IMG/VR virus record: IMGVR_UViG_3300042331_000294
Coordinates: 1-37,118 of that record
DNA: 37,118 bases
Strand: one strand, 5' to 3'
Origin: a virus
The notes under the pieces were generated by a model. The model was not told where the DNA came from and made no database searches. It saw only the letters and a program-made list of their open reading frames with translations. The translations under genes and the position numbers were made by a program. Shown here piece by piece: positions 30,087 to 36,790 of the stretch. Positions within the stretch are counted from its first letter, which is position 1. Each line of letters opens with the position of its first letter.

Positions 30087-30870
30087 GCCAGAGACCAAGA
30101 AGGTCATCGGGAATGAGCCAGCACAAGCCGCTATCGCAGCCGTCATCGACGGCGCGATTTTGGCGCGTCAAGCAAACCAAGAGAAGCGGGACTATCTGGG
30201 GGCTTCGCGCTGGGGGGAGGCGTGCGAGCGCCGGCTCCGGTACGAGTACGAACACGCTCCCGAGGACGAAGGCGCAGGCTTCCCACCGGAGGTTCTGCGC
30301 ATCTTCGACATGGGACACGACGGCGAAGACCGCATGGCGAAGTATATCCGCGCTGCTGGTTTCGACCTGCTCACCGAGAAGAGCGACGGCAAGCAGTTCG
30401 GCTTCCGCGCTGCTGACGGTCGCCTCGGTGGACACATCGACGGCATCATCGCCGGCGGCCCCATCATCACCGGTGTTGAGTACCCGCTCCTTTGGGAGAA
30501 CAAGGCGCTCAATGACAAGTCGTGGAACGACACCAAGAACAAGGGCGTGAAGGCTTCAAAGCCGGTGTACTACGCCCAGATGCAAATCTACTGCGCGTAC
30601 CTCGACATCCCCGCTGGCGGGATGTTCACGGCGCTCAACCGCGACACCGGTGAGGTGCTTGTTGAGCTTGTGCCGTTCGACGCGCTAGCAGCCCAAGAAG
30701 CATCAGATCGCGCAGTGCGCGTCATCGACGCTCAATCGCCCAAGGAACTCCCGCGCCTTGGCAAAGACCGCACCGACTTTCGGTGCAAGTTCTGCTCGTT
30801 TAAGAGCACCTGTTGGGAGGATGCTCCCACTCAGGCCCCCAATACCACAAAGCCGTTCTGGCTGAAGTAA
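30073..30870 (+). CDS. Cas4-like Fe-S PD-(D/E)XK nuclease
   Basis: 265 residues. The nuclease core shows H-I-D-G (His121, Asp123), E-N-K (Glu142, Lys144) and a Gln in Y-A-Q-M-Q (169), the D...ExK...Q pattern of RecB-type nucleases. One cysteine (Cys51, in G-E-A-C-E-R) and three at the C-terminus (Cys238, 241, 247, in C-K-F-C-S-F-K-S-T-C) match the Fe-S-stabilising arrangement of Cas4/AddB. No CRISPR is present, so a role in end resection or recombination, with the Sak4-like and SSB proteins, is more likely than adaptation. It overlaps the previous gene by 14 nt. Catalytic and cysteine residues all appear intact. Confidence 0.85.
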   Translation: MSIFKPETKKVIGNEPAQAAIAAVIDGAILARQANQEKRDYLGASRWGEACERRLRYEYEHAPEDEGAGFPPEVLRIFDMGHDGEDRMAKYIRAAGFDLLTEKSDGKQFGFRAADGRLGGHIDGIIAGGPIITGVEYPLLWENKALNDKSWNDTKNKGVKASKPVYYAQMQIYCAYLDIPAGGMFTALNRDTGEVLVELVPFDALAAQEASDRAVRVIDAQSPKELPRLGKDRTDFRCKFCSFKSTCWEDAPTQAPNTTKPFWLK

Positions 30871-30893
30871 GACAGACTACTACCCCAAACAAA

Positions 30894-33404
30894 ATGCAGC
30901 CATTGACAGACCGTCGTGGCTTGGTTGACCTACGCCAAGCCCAAGAGCATCTTCGCCTCATATTCGGAGAGCGAGACTGGAAGGAGAACGAGTTTATCTG
31001 CGTTCGCGGTATCGGAGAGAAGGGCACCGAGCAAGAAGGCGTCTTCCGCGAAGACATCTTCGTTGAGCCAGCCAAGGAGGGCTTCGCCCCCGTGTTATCA
31101 GCCACCGAGCGGTGGGCGCAGTACAACGTGGCGACGTTTGTTGTCCCAGGCATCTTGAGCGATAGGAGGGCAACAAGCGCCAACGTGGCGCGGATGCGCT
31201 CGCTTGTCGCAGACCTCGATGCGGGGGACACCGACGCAAAGATGCGCGAGCTCACCGAGCAACTAGGCGAGCCGTCGCTGGTGGTGTGCTCCGGTGGGAC
31301 AACCGATGAGGGAACACCGAAGCGGCACGTCTGGTACGCGCTGGATGATGAGGTTCCCGTGGAGCAGGCCATCCGGATGCGGGACGCTCTTGCAAAGGTA
31401 TCAGGCGGTGACTCCGCCATGGGCCTCGGGGTGGACTCAAACCCGTACGGACGCGCTCACCAACCGATCCGGCTCGCCGGTAGCGTCCACGCCAAACAGG
31501 GCCGACCGGTGCAGACCGTCATCGAGTGGCAGTCTGAGAGCGTGTACAACGCGGGAGCTCTGGGGGAGCGTTTGCGCACGTTGCTGCCAGCAGGGGAAGC
31601 CATGACGCAGGAGGCGGGGCTGTTTGGAGTTGGCAGTGGGAACGTGCTCCGTCAGGAGCCGGCTTTCCAGCGGGATGTGTTCGAGGGGGGCGCTGGCGGG
31701 GAGACTAGGTGGGATGCCTTCAACTCGGTGGCTGGGGCGAATCTGGGGATGGTTCGGCGTGGCGTCATCACAATGGACGAGGCACGCGAGCAAACGCGGG
31801 GCTGGATGCTGCAACGGATGCACCCAGCGTGGACGGACGCACGATTTGCTTCGGAGTGGCAGGGGCTCGTCAACGCGGACATCCGCCGCAACGGTAAGCC
31901 AGAGGCACCGGCTCCAGTAGCCCCCGTGCGTCAGCTCCCGCAGAGTTCGCCAACAGAGTCGTGGTTCTCAGCGTGGGAAGCGCACCGGTGGATCAAGTAC
32001 CCCAAGCCCGAGCACACCTACCTTGTTGAGGCGCTTGTCGTCAAAGGCGAGCCGCATCTGTTCATCGCCGAGGGAGGAGCCGGTAAGACCGGTCTTATCG
32101 CGGATTTGGCGCTAAAAGTGGCCGCTTATCCCGAGTTCGGCGGGGATTTGGACTGGTGTGGGCAGCGAATCACCAACGGCGGTACCGCTGTTCTGCTCTT
32201 GTGTGAGGATAGCCAGACCGAGATGCACCGGCGCATCTTGGAAATTGACCAAGGCGGACTCATCGCGAAAGCCGGTCGGCGCCTTGTCGTCATACCGCTC
32301 TCAGCGGTTGGCGGGGCGTTCCCGCTTGTTGAGCGTGACCCCAAGAGCGGAGCACCGGTGGCGTCTTCCAAGTGGGAGGCCGTCATCACCGAACTCAAAC
32401 GAGTGCCTGACCTCTGCCTTGTGTGCGTGGACACCTTCAATGCGGTCTCCCACGGGGACGAGAACAACGCGCTGGCTGTTGCCGAAATGATGCGCGAGGC
32501 AGGGCGCGTGTGCGGGGAGCTTCGGGCTGCGCTTATGATAACGCACCACATCCGAAAACCTGGGGCAGAGCCCATCCGCACGCTCAAGGACATGAAGAAC
32601 TCGATTCGTGGGAGCAGCGCCATCCCGTCCTACTTCCGCATCAACTTGGGGTTCTGGCACGCCACCGATTACGAGCGCCGCATGAAGGGCATGGGCCTCG
32701 CACCGCGTGTTGACTCCTGCTACCGGTTCGGTGTTCTGAAGGCCAACATCTCGGGCCTCATGCGTGGCGAGCGTACCCTGCTTCGGGACGCCAACGGACT
32801 GCTTCAGGACGTCACCAAGCTGGACGTCTACAGCGCGATTAACGTGACCGAGCGTCTTGCGTGGCTCGTCTTGGCAGTGCGTGAGGCAGCAGGGAACCTG
32901 CACCCGTACACGCTGGGGAACAAGAACGCGGCCAACGGGCTCTACAAGCGCCGGTCTGAACTTCCACCGGTGCTGCGTGCAGTCGGAGCGAGCGAGTTCG
33001 GGCACCTCATCGAGGAGGGCCTCCAGAAGGAGCTCATCGTCTCCTGTGCAGTCAAGGGCTCAAAGTCAAAGAGCTACCTTGATGTCCCAGGCGGGGTGCT
33101 GGCAGGGGATGAAACCGGTGCCAGCATCCAAGCTGGGGCGTACTCATCCCTGCCGGACTGGAACGAGTACGTCTTCGATGCGGAGACCGGCACCTGCGTA
33201 GGCAAGGCCGGTCGGGCCGCATGGGGGGCTACCTTCTCATCCACGGGGGCGCAGGCTTTTGATCAGCCAGATCCACAGGATGAGATGCCGGAGGAGCCTG
33301 AGGAGATACCGGTGACCCTGCCTGCAATGCGGTCTCGATTCGCTCAAGGCGAGCGCATAGGTCTCCCGAGAGCCGCTCGACCATCTTCTCCAGATGACGA
33401 ATAG
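30894..33404 (+). CDS. Primase-polymerase fused to RepA-type helicase
   Basis: 836 residues in two domains. The N-terminal part has an archaeo-eukaryotic primase-like pattern: acidic V-A-D-L-D-A (Asp107, Asp109), K-R-H-V-W-Y-A-L (His145) and Q-P-I-R-L-A-G-S-V-H (190-199). The C-terminal part is a RecA-fold ATPase, with Walker A I-A-E-G-G-A-G-K-T (391-399), L-C-L-V-C-V-D-T-F-N as Walker B, and T-H-H-I-R-K-P as the sensor/finger. Such fusions prime and unwind at replication forks. No separate DNA polymerase is seen, so host polymerase or the PrimPol must extend. The ATG at 30894 follows an A-rich leader; an upstream in-frame start inside the previous gene is less likely. Its last 176 nt overlap an antisense gene. 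Confidence 0.82.
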   Translation: MQPLTDRRGLVDLRQAQEHLRLIFGERDWKENEFICVRGIGEKGTEQEGVFREDIFVEPAKEGFAPVLSATERWAQYNVATFVVPGILSDRRATSANVARMRSLVADLDAGDTDAKMRELTEQLGEPSLVVCSGGTTDEGTPKRHVWYALDDEVPVEQAIRMRDALAKVSGGDSAMGLGVDSNPYGRAHQPIRLAGSVHAKQGRPVQTVIEWQSESVYNAGALGERLRTLLPAGEAMTQEAGLFGVGSGNVLRQEPAFQRDVFEGGAGGETRWDAFNSVAGANLGMVRRGVITMDEAREQTRGWMLQRMHPAWTDARFASEWQGLVNADIRRNGKPEAPAPVAPVRQLPQSSPTESWFSAWEAHRWIKYPKPEHTYLVEALVVKGEPHLFIAEGGAGKTGLIADLALKVAAYPEFGGDLDWCGQRITNGGTAVLLLCEDSQTEMHRRILEIDQGGLIAKAGRRLVVIPLSAVGGAFPLVERDPKSGAPVASSKWEAVITELKRVPDLCLVCVDTFNAVSHGDENNALAVAEMMREAGRVCGELRAALMITHHIRKPGAEPIRTLKDMKNSIRGSSAIPSYFRINLGFWHATDYERRMKGMGLAPRVDSCYRFGVLKANISGLMRGERTLLRDANGLLQDVTKLDVYSAINVTERLAWLVLAVREAAGNLHPYTLGNKNAANGLYKRRSELPPVLRAVGASEFGHLIEEGLQKELIVSCAVKGSKSKSYLDVPGGVLAGDETGASIQAGAYSSLPDWNEYVFDAETGTCVGKAGRAAWGATFSSTGAQAFDQPDPQDEMPEEPEEIPVTLPAMRSRFAQGERIGLPRAARPSSPDDE

Positions 33405-33555
33405 TCTCATCCCTGCTCGCCAGCGTCTTTTGAATGGCTGTGTTCGCTTCGAGCGCAGCCTTCAAATCTGCCTTAATGTGGTCGGCCTCGGTGCTGACTT
33501 CAGCGGCTTTTGCACGCTTCTTTGCACGCCATTCACGGTAGTATTCTGCTCTCAT
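33229..33555 (-). CDS. Coiled-coil protein antisense to the primase 3' end
   Basis: 108 residues. R-A-E-Y-Y-R-E-W-R-A-K-K-R-A-K at the start is a common beginning of small phage DNA-binding or HNH-neighbour proteins. It is followed by a long coiled coil (about 25-80, with L-A-S-R-D-E-T-I-R-H-L-E-K-M-V-E-R-L) and a Pro-rich tail. Composition and heptad pattern are natural. The leader on the minus strand is CAA/A-rich without Shine-Dalgarno, like the other minus-strand genes. The last 176 nt are antisense to the primase C-terminus. It faces the repeat-rich region, so it may be a replication-control protein (inference). Confidence 0.6.
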   Translation of the reverse strand: MRAEYYREWRAKKRAKAAEVSTEADHIKADLKAALEANTAIQKTLASRDETIRHLEKMVERLSGDLCARLERIETALQAGSPVSPQAPPASHPVDLADQKPAPPWMRR

Positions 33556-33588
33556 TGTAAGTTGCTGTTTTTTAGTTGGTTGTTACTG

Positions 33589-33960
33589 TTGCGCAAAACG
33601 CGCAGTTTCATGTTTGCAAAGTTCGCAAAGTTTGTAAAACGATTTCTACAGAGTATTTCGCAAACATTGCACGCACTGTTGCGCGAGAAAATCAAAAGCT
33701 CAAAAAACGGCTCAAAAAACAGCCCAAAAACAGCCCTTGTAAGTCGTTCATGTTCAACGGGGAACAACTTGCACAACACTAGTGCAAGAAAGTTCGCAAA
33801 GTTCGCAAGCATTGTACCATGCCATTTTACAGAGATTTTGCGCCACTTTCGCACGACACTTTGCGCGATTGCACAACAAAAATTTTTTCGCGTTGGAAAA
33901 AACAGTGAAAAAGGACGCTACGTAAGTGCTTGAAAACCGTATGATTTGCGAAAGAAAACC
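33589..33960. repeat. Iteron-like repeats TTCGCAAAG
   Basis: Three contiguous 9-mers lie at 33613-33639 (TTTGCAAAG, TTCGCAAAG, TTTGTAAAA) and two at 33793-33810 (TTCGCAAAG, TTCGCAAGC). Scattered direct and inverted variants lie at 33589, 33656, 33845, 33858 and 33944. Nine-bp spacing does not follow a full helical turn, but clustered A/T-flanked iterons are typical of initiator-binding regions. Confidence 0.65.
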
Positions 33961-34023
33961 GATGTTTGAGGACATGAGCCCTTATATAGAGAGTAGCGTA
34001 CTCATCGCTTACGCTCTTCCTAC

Positions 34024-34080
34024 TATCCCCTCTCTCTTCTCTCAGTCTAACGCGTTGCTTGCCTGAGAGGAGAGGGGATA
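34024..34080. repeat. Large imperfect inverted repeat
   Basis: Left arm TATCCCCTCTC-tctt-CTCTCAG (34024-34045) pairs with right arm CTGAGAG-GAGAGGGGATA (34063-34080). This gives 11 bp, a 4-nt bulge, 7 bp and a 17-nt loop. No T run follows on either side, so it is not a standard terminator. It is directly followed by a small CTGC-ttc-GCAG hairpin (34081-34091). Confidence 0.8.
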
Positions 34081-34203
34081 CTGCTTCGCAGGCTGCCTTC
34101 CTCTATATTGACCGTTGATGACCTTGTTTTTTTTCTCGTTGTGTTTGCTGACCGTTTTATCCCGCCGCGCCGCTCGCATTGTATACAATCCCGATAGACT
34201 TTT

Positions 34204-34653
34204 ATGACGTTCACTTTCTTCGTTTCCGGAACTCCTCGCCCACAGCCAAGACCGCGCTTTGTGCGTGGGAGAGCGGTGTCCACCTTGGATGATGGCTCGA
34301 GCGCGTGGAAGGGGCTGTTGCGCTCGTCTGCGGGGGTTGTTTTAAGCAAGGCCGGCAAGACGGCTGAGTCGCTTGGGCTGAATGAGGCGATTTCAATGGA
34401 GCTGACCTTCCACTTCGCGACCAAGGAGGAGGCGCGTCACGGTCAGCCGCACACGCACAAACCGGATGCGGACAACCTGGCAAAGCTGGTGATGGACGCG
34501 CTGGTGGATGGCGGTATGTGGGTTGGGGACGACAGCCGTGTGGCGGATTTGACCGTGCGCAAGCGTTGGTGCAAGGCCGGCAGTGAGGGAGTCGCGGTGA
34601 GTGTCTATGTGGATGCGCCGGCGGAGGAGAAGGCACCGGAGTGGCTTTTGTGA
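34204..34653 (+). CDS. rusA: RusA-family Holliday junction resolvase
   Basis: 149 residues. The RusA signature K-P-D-A-D-N-L-A-K-L-V-M-D-A-L-x-D-G is at 86-103, with the catalytic set Asp88, Asp90, Lys94 and Asp109. These have the same spacing as Asp70, Asp72, Lys76 and Asp91 in E. coli RusA. The N-terminus (F-F-V-S-G-T-P-R-P-Q-P-R-P-R) is typical. It cleaves four-way junctions made during recombination-dependent replication and so prepares DNA for packaging. It is the first gene of the right-end operon, after the repeat region. The start codon ATG at 34204 has no Shine-Dalgarno. Confidence 0.9.
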   Translation: MTFTFFVSGTPRPQPRPRFVRGRAVSTLDDGSSAWKGLLRSSAGVVLSKAGKTAESLGLNEAISMELTFHFATKEEARHGQPHTHKPDADNLAKLVMDALVDGGMWVGDDSRVADLTVRKRWCKAGSEGVAVSVYVDAPAEEKAPEWLL

Positions 34654-34703
34654 TTGATGAAAGATTTTGCTAAAGGGCGGAGGGGAAGCGTCCGAAATAC
34701 CAA

Positions 34704-35861
34704 GTGCAACCAAAAAACCATGTGGATACTACCAAACCAACTGAAGTCACTCATCTCAGCCTCTGCACCGGATACGGAGGCATCGACCTTGGACTTGCGC
34801 GAGTTGTCAGCAACCTGCGCACGGTCGCTTACTGTGAGAGGGAAGCAGCCGCCATCGAACTCCTTCTCTCGCGCATGGAAGGCGGGCAACTTGATGCGGC
34901 TCCGATCTGGACTGATTTGCGAACCTTCCCGTGGCCAGCGTTTTCTGGACGCGTGGACATCCTCTCTGGCGGTTATCCCTGCCAGCCATTCTCATCCGCC
35001 GGTAAGCGACTCGGAGCAGACGACGAGCGGCACCTCTGGCCTGCCATCGCAGATGGCATTCGCATTCTGCGACCAAGAGTCTGTTTCTTCGAGAACGTCG
35101 AGGGACACATCACCCTTGGGCTACGGGAAGTCGTCGATGAGTTGGGAGCAATGGGTTACCGAGCGACGTGGGGAATATTCTCGGCGAGCGAAGTCGGTGC
35201 GCCACACCAGCGCAAGCGAGTGTTCATCATGGCCCACCGCGAAGGCGCGGGATTGGAAAGACACGACCGGTTGTTCGCTGGATGCGGTCAATCCAGATGG
35301 CACACACCGGAACAGGCGCGACCGGCTTGTTGGAGCGATAGCGGCGGAGATGTCTGGCCTTCCCGCCCAGGAGAGCCACAGCACGGATGGGAGCCGCCGA
35401 GAGTTGTGGCCAACACCGGACGCGACGGGAGCCAACGACGGAGTGCCATGGGAGAAGTTCGAGCAGGGGATGCAGGAGAGACGTGCGAGGGTCAAGGCAG
35501 CGGTTGCACAGGGACTGACCAAGCAGGGCAGTGGCAGGAGTGCGAACTTGTGTGCGGCGGTGCAGAACCCGCAGTGGGCGACACCTCAGAGTCGGGACAA
35601 CCGCAGTGGGGGAGCGGAACGATGGGACGACCCGAACCGGAGTCGCAACTTAAACGACCAGATTGCCACGGTTACGAAACAAAACGCAAAGCTGAATCCG
35701 AGGTGGGTGGAGGCGCTGATGGGATTGCCGATTGGATGGACTATGCAGAGTTGTGCTACGCCAGTGACAATCGGACAGATGAACTGCGAATGCTGGGGAA
35801 CGGAGTAGTGCCAGCGACCGCAGCAAGAGCGTTTGAAACCTTGATGAAAGAACTTTTATGA
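34704..35861 (+). CDS. dcm: DNA (cytosine-5) methyltransferase
   Basis: 385 residues. The catalytic motifs are present in order: motif I L-S-L-C-T-G-Y-G-G-I-D-L-G (18-30), and motif IV G-G-Y-P-C-Q-P-F-S with catalytic Cys93. Next are motif VI F-E-N-V (129-132), motif VIII Q-R-K-R-V-F (169-174) and motif X L-G-N-G-V-V-P (364-370). The stretch 175-340 is the target-recognition part and is low in hydrophobic residues, Gly/Arg/Ser-rich, with V-A-N-T-G-R-D-G and V-G-D-T-S-E-S-G. It would methylate phage DNA to escape restriction. The +1 frame is open along nearly the whole gene and also looks like a family (see the next entry). It starts 50 nt after rusA and overlaps the next gene (ATGA). Confidence 0.88.
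   Translation: MQPKNHVDTTKPTEVTHLSLCTGYGGIDLGLARVVSNLRTVAYCEREAAAIELLLSRMEGGQLDAAPIWTDLRTFPWPAFSGRVDILSGGYPCQPFSSAGKRLGADDERHLWPAIADGIRILRPRVCFFENVEGHITLGLREVVDELGAMGYRATWGIFSASEVGAPHQRKRVFIMAHREGAGLERHDRLFAGCGQSRWHTPEQARPACWSDSGGDVWPSRPGEPQHGWEPPRVVANTGRDGSQRRSAMGEVRAGDAGETCEGQGSGCTGTDQAGQWQECELVCGGAEPAVGDTSESGQPQWGSGTMGRPEPESQLKRPDCHGYETKRKAESEVGGGADGIADWMDYAELCYASDNRTDELRMLGNGVVPATAARAFETLMKELL
35137..35808 (+). CDS. Candidate overprinted protein in the +1 frame of dcm
   Basis: The +1 frame over dcm is open from 34654 to 35808. From about 35137 (first good ATG, 223 residues) it reads M-S-W-E-Q-W-V-T-E-R-R, then S-S-W-P-T-A-K-A-R-D-W-K-D-T-T (35224 on). L-W-P-T-P-D-A, W-A-T-P-Q-S-R-D and L-N-P-R-W-V-E-A-L-M-G-L-P-I-G-W-T (35692-35742) follow. 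These are hallmarks of a protein family frequent in phage genomes, often annotated as hypothetical or as methyltransferase C-terminus. No good Shine-Dalgarno is seen and the true start is unknown. It may be expressed as a second gene, reached by frameshifting, or be a conserved shadow. Confidence 0.35.
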   Translation: MSWEQWVTERRGEYSRRAKSVRHTSASECSSWPTAKARDWKDTTGCSLDAVNPDGTHRNRRDRLVGAIAAEMSGLPAQESHSTDGSRRELWPTPDATGANDGVPWEKFEQGMQERRARVKAAVAQGLTKQGSGRSANLCAAVQNPQWATPQSRDNRSGGAERWDDPNRSRNLNDQIATVTKQNAKLNPRWVEALMGLPIGWTMQSCATPVTIGQMNCECWGTE

Positions 35862-36304
35862 ACCTGATGAGAATAAATGCGGACGAGATACGCTCCATTG
35901 TGGGCAAGTTAGTGGCGCAGGGCAGAGCGGTTGTGCCGCCTGAGAAGCCCAAGCGCGGCAAGTACAGCGGACGCACCGGTGAGCAGAACAAGCTGCGGGT
36001 CATCGCGTGTGACCAGTGCGGAACGAAGTTCATGAAGCGGTGCGCGGTGCAGATTCGTTGCTCACCGGAGTGCTCGCGAAAGGCGAACACCGAGTCAGTG
36101 CGCCGCTGGCACGTTAGGCACGGTCTGCGTGGAGTACCGCATGGTGTCTTGCCGTGCGATTACTGTGGGGAGAGCTTCCAGAAGACAACACGCGGACATC
36201 GGTTCTGCTCAGTGGATTGCAGGAGGATTGGCATCAAGATTGAGAAGGCAACGAAACCAACAACAACAACACCAACAACAACACACCATGGTCACACCAA
36301 ATAA
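35858..36304 (+). CDS. Double zinc-finger protein
   Basis: 148 residues. Two similar modules are seen. The first is C-D-Q-C-G-T-K-F...C-S-P-E-C (Cys51, 54, 68, 72) and the second is C-D-Y-C-G-E-S-F...F-C-S-V-D-C (Cys100, 103, 117, 121). Each has the CxxC...CxxxC spacing of small treble-clef or ribbon fingers. S-R-K-A-N-T-E-S-V-R-R-W between them is a basic helix. The C-terminus is Thr/Pro/His-rich and encoded by CAA/ACA repeats that also serve as leader for the next gene. Likely DNA- or RNA-binding, perhaps HNH-like without the HNH residues. It is coupled to dcm by ATGA. Confidence 0.7.
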   Translation: MNLMRINADEIRSIVGKLVAQGRAVVPPEKPKRGKYSGRTGEQNKLRVIACDQCGTKFMKRCAVQIRCSPECSRKANTESVRRWHVRHGLRGVPHGVLPCDYCGESFQKTTRGHRFCSVDCRRIGIKIEKATKPTTTTPTTTHHGHTK

Positions 36305-36671
36305 CGACGAGCAGTACAGCGCACACGGTCCAGCCCACGCCCCAGGCATCCACGACACCGGTCTTCCCGTGATGGAGCCCGAGGACATCATCCGCAACTT
36401 GATGCGGGCGCTGGAGCGGATGGAGAAGCGCCTCGACCGCGAGATAGCCGCTGCAAGCGACCTGCGAGGGAAGCTGATGGAGGCGGAGAAGCTGGTGGCG
36501 GATGGCACGCACGTTGTCAGCGAGCTCAAGGAGCGGTTGTTATCGCGGGTTGTGGCGGATCTGGAGTGGAGGGGCGGTGACAAGGGGTTGTTGCTGGACG
36601 CGGACCGGTGGATGCAGGCGTGTGTGCCGACCGTTGTGCGTGTGACCATGGCCGAGGAGTTCGGGTTATGA
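36288..36671 (+). CDS. Hypothetical helical protein
   Basis: 127 residues beginning MVTPNNDEQYSAHGP. The first 30 residues are polar and disordered. From about 34 the sequence is helical with a coiled coil (L-M-R-A-L-E-R-M-E-K-R-L-D-R-E-I-A). It ends with R-W-M-Q-A-C-V-P-T-V-V-R-V-T-M-A-E-E-F-G-L. The ATG at 36288 is chosen over an earlier in-frame start because it follows a CAA-repeat leader (36256-36287), a pattern seen before other genes here. It overlaps the preceding gene by 17 nt and the next by ATGA. Function unknown. Confidence 0.6.
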   Translation: MVTPNNDEQYSAHGPAHAPGIHDTGLPVMEPEDIIRNLMRALERMEKRLDREIAAASDLRGKLMEAEKLVADGTHVVSELKERLLSRVVADLEWRGGDKGLLLDADRWMQACVPTVVRVTMAEEFGL

Positions 36672-36790
36672 CCGCGCGTCCCCAAACCACAGCCCAAAAC
36701 CACCCCAAAAGCCCCGAGTTTACTCTGTTGGGCGCGTTTGAGGACGAGGGGGTAATACAGCAGTCAAACTACCGCAGGATCGTTTTATGA
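36668..36790 (+). CDS. Tiny hypothetical protein
   Basis: 40 residues, T-A-R-P-Q-T-T-A-Q-N-H-P-K-S-P-E-F at the start and G-V-I-Q-Q-S-N-Y-R-R-I-V-L at the end. No family is recognised. It is supported mainly by perfect ATGA overlaps on both sides (36668-36671 and 36787-36790), which make a chain of coupled genes. Confidence 0.45.
   Translation: MTARPQTTAQNHPKSPEFTLLGAFEDEGVIQQSNYRRIVL

Larger units (their letters stand above)
33556..34203. promoter_or_regulatory. AT-rich repeat region, candidate origin or divergent control region
   Basis: This is the longest gap without a credible gene. It includes tandem 9-bp repeats (33613-33639 and 33793-33810), with the exact word AAGTTCGCA at 33619, 33790 and 33799. 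Further TTGCGC or TTTCGCA words lie near 33590, 33655, 33680, 33850 and 33945. It also has an inverted repeat CTTGCAC-N7-GTGCAAG (33768-33788), a large hairpin (34024-34080) and two TGACCGTT copies (34109, 34149). A TTGTATACAA palindrome lies near 34179. It divides the minus-strand coiled-coil gene from the rusA operon. Open frames within it have repetitive, unnatural sequence. Confidence 0.55.

Noticed and set aside
32301-33005. Minus-strand open frame of 234 codons within the primase-helicase
   Set aside because: His/Arg/Val-rich shadow; unlike the frame at 33229-33555 it has no natural heptad or start context.
33552-33854. Minus-strand frame of 100 codons in the repeat region
   Set aside because: N-F-A-N-F repeats again reflect the DNA repeats; no ribosome site and no family pattern.
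33394-33933. Plus-strand frame of 179 codons in the repeat region
   Set aside because: Encodes repeats such as F-A-K-F-A-K that simply mirror the iteron DNA, with no start context.
33589-33960. CRISPR array
   Set aside because: Units are only 9 bp, degenerate and contiguous, without spacers of constant length.
34179-34190. TTGTATACAA as a sigma-70 -10 box for rusA
   Set aside because: No -35 element at proper spacing was found, so it is only noted as a palindrome.
34654-35136. 5' part of the +1 frame over dcm as a firm gene
   Set aside because: It is open and partly resembles the same family (S-L-A-V-I-P-A-S-H-S opposite the P-C-Q-P-F-S motif). But constraint from the Dcm catalytic motifs alone could explain it, so only the 3' part is listed as a candidate gene.
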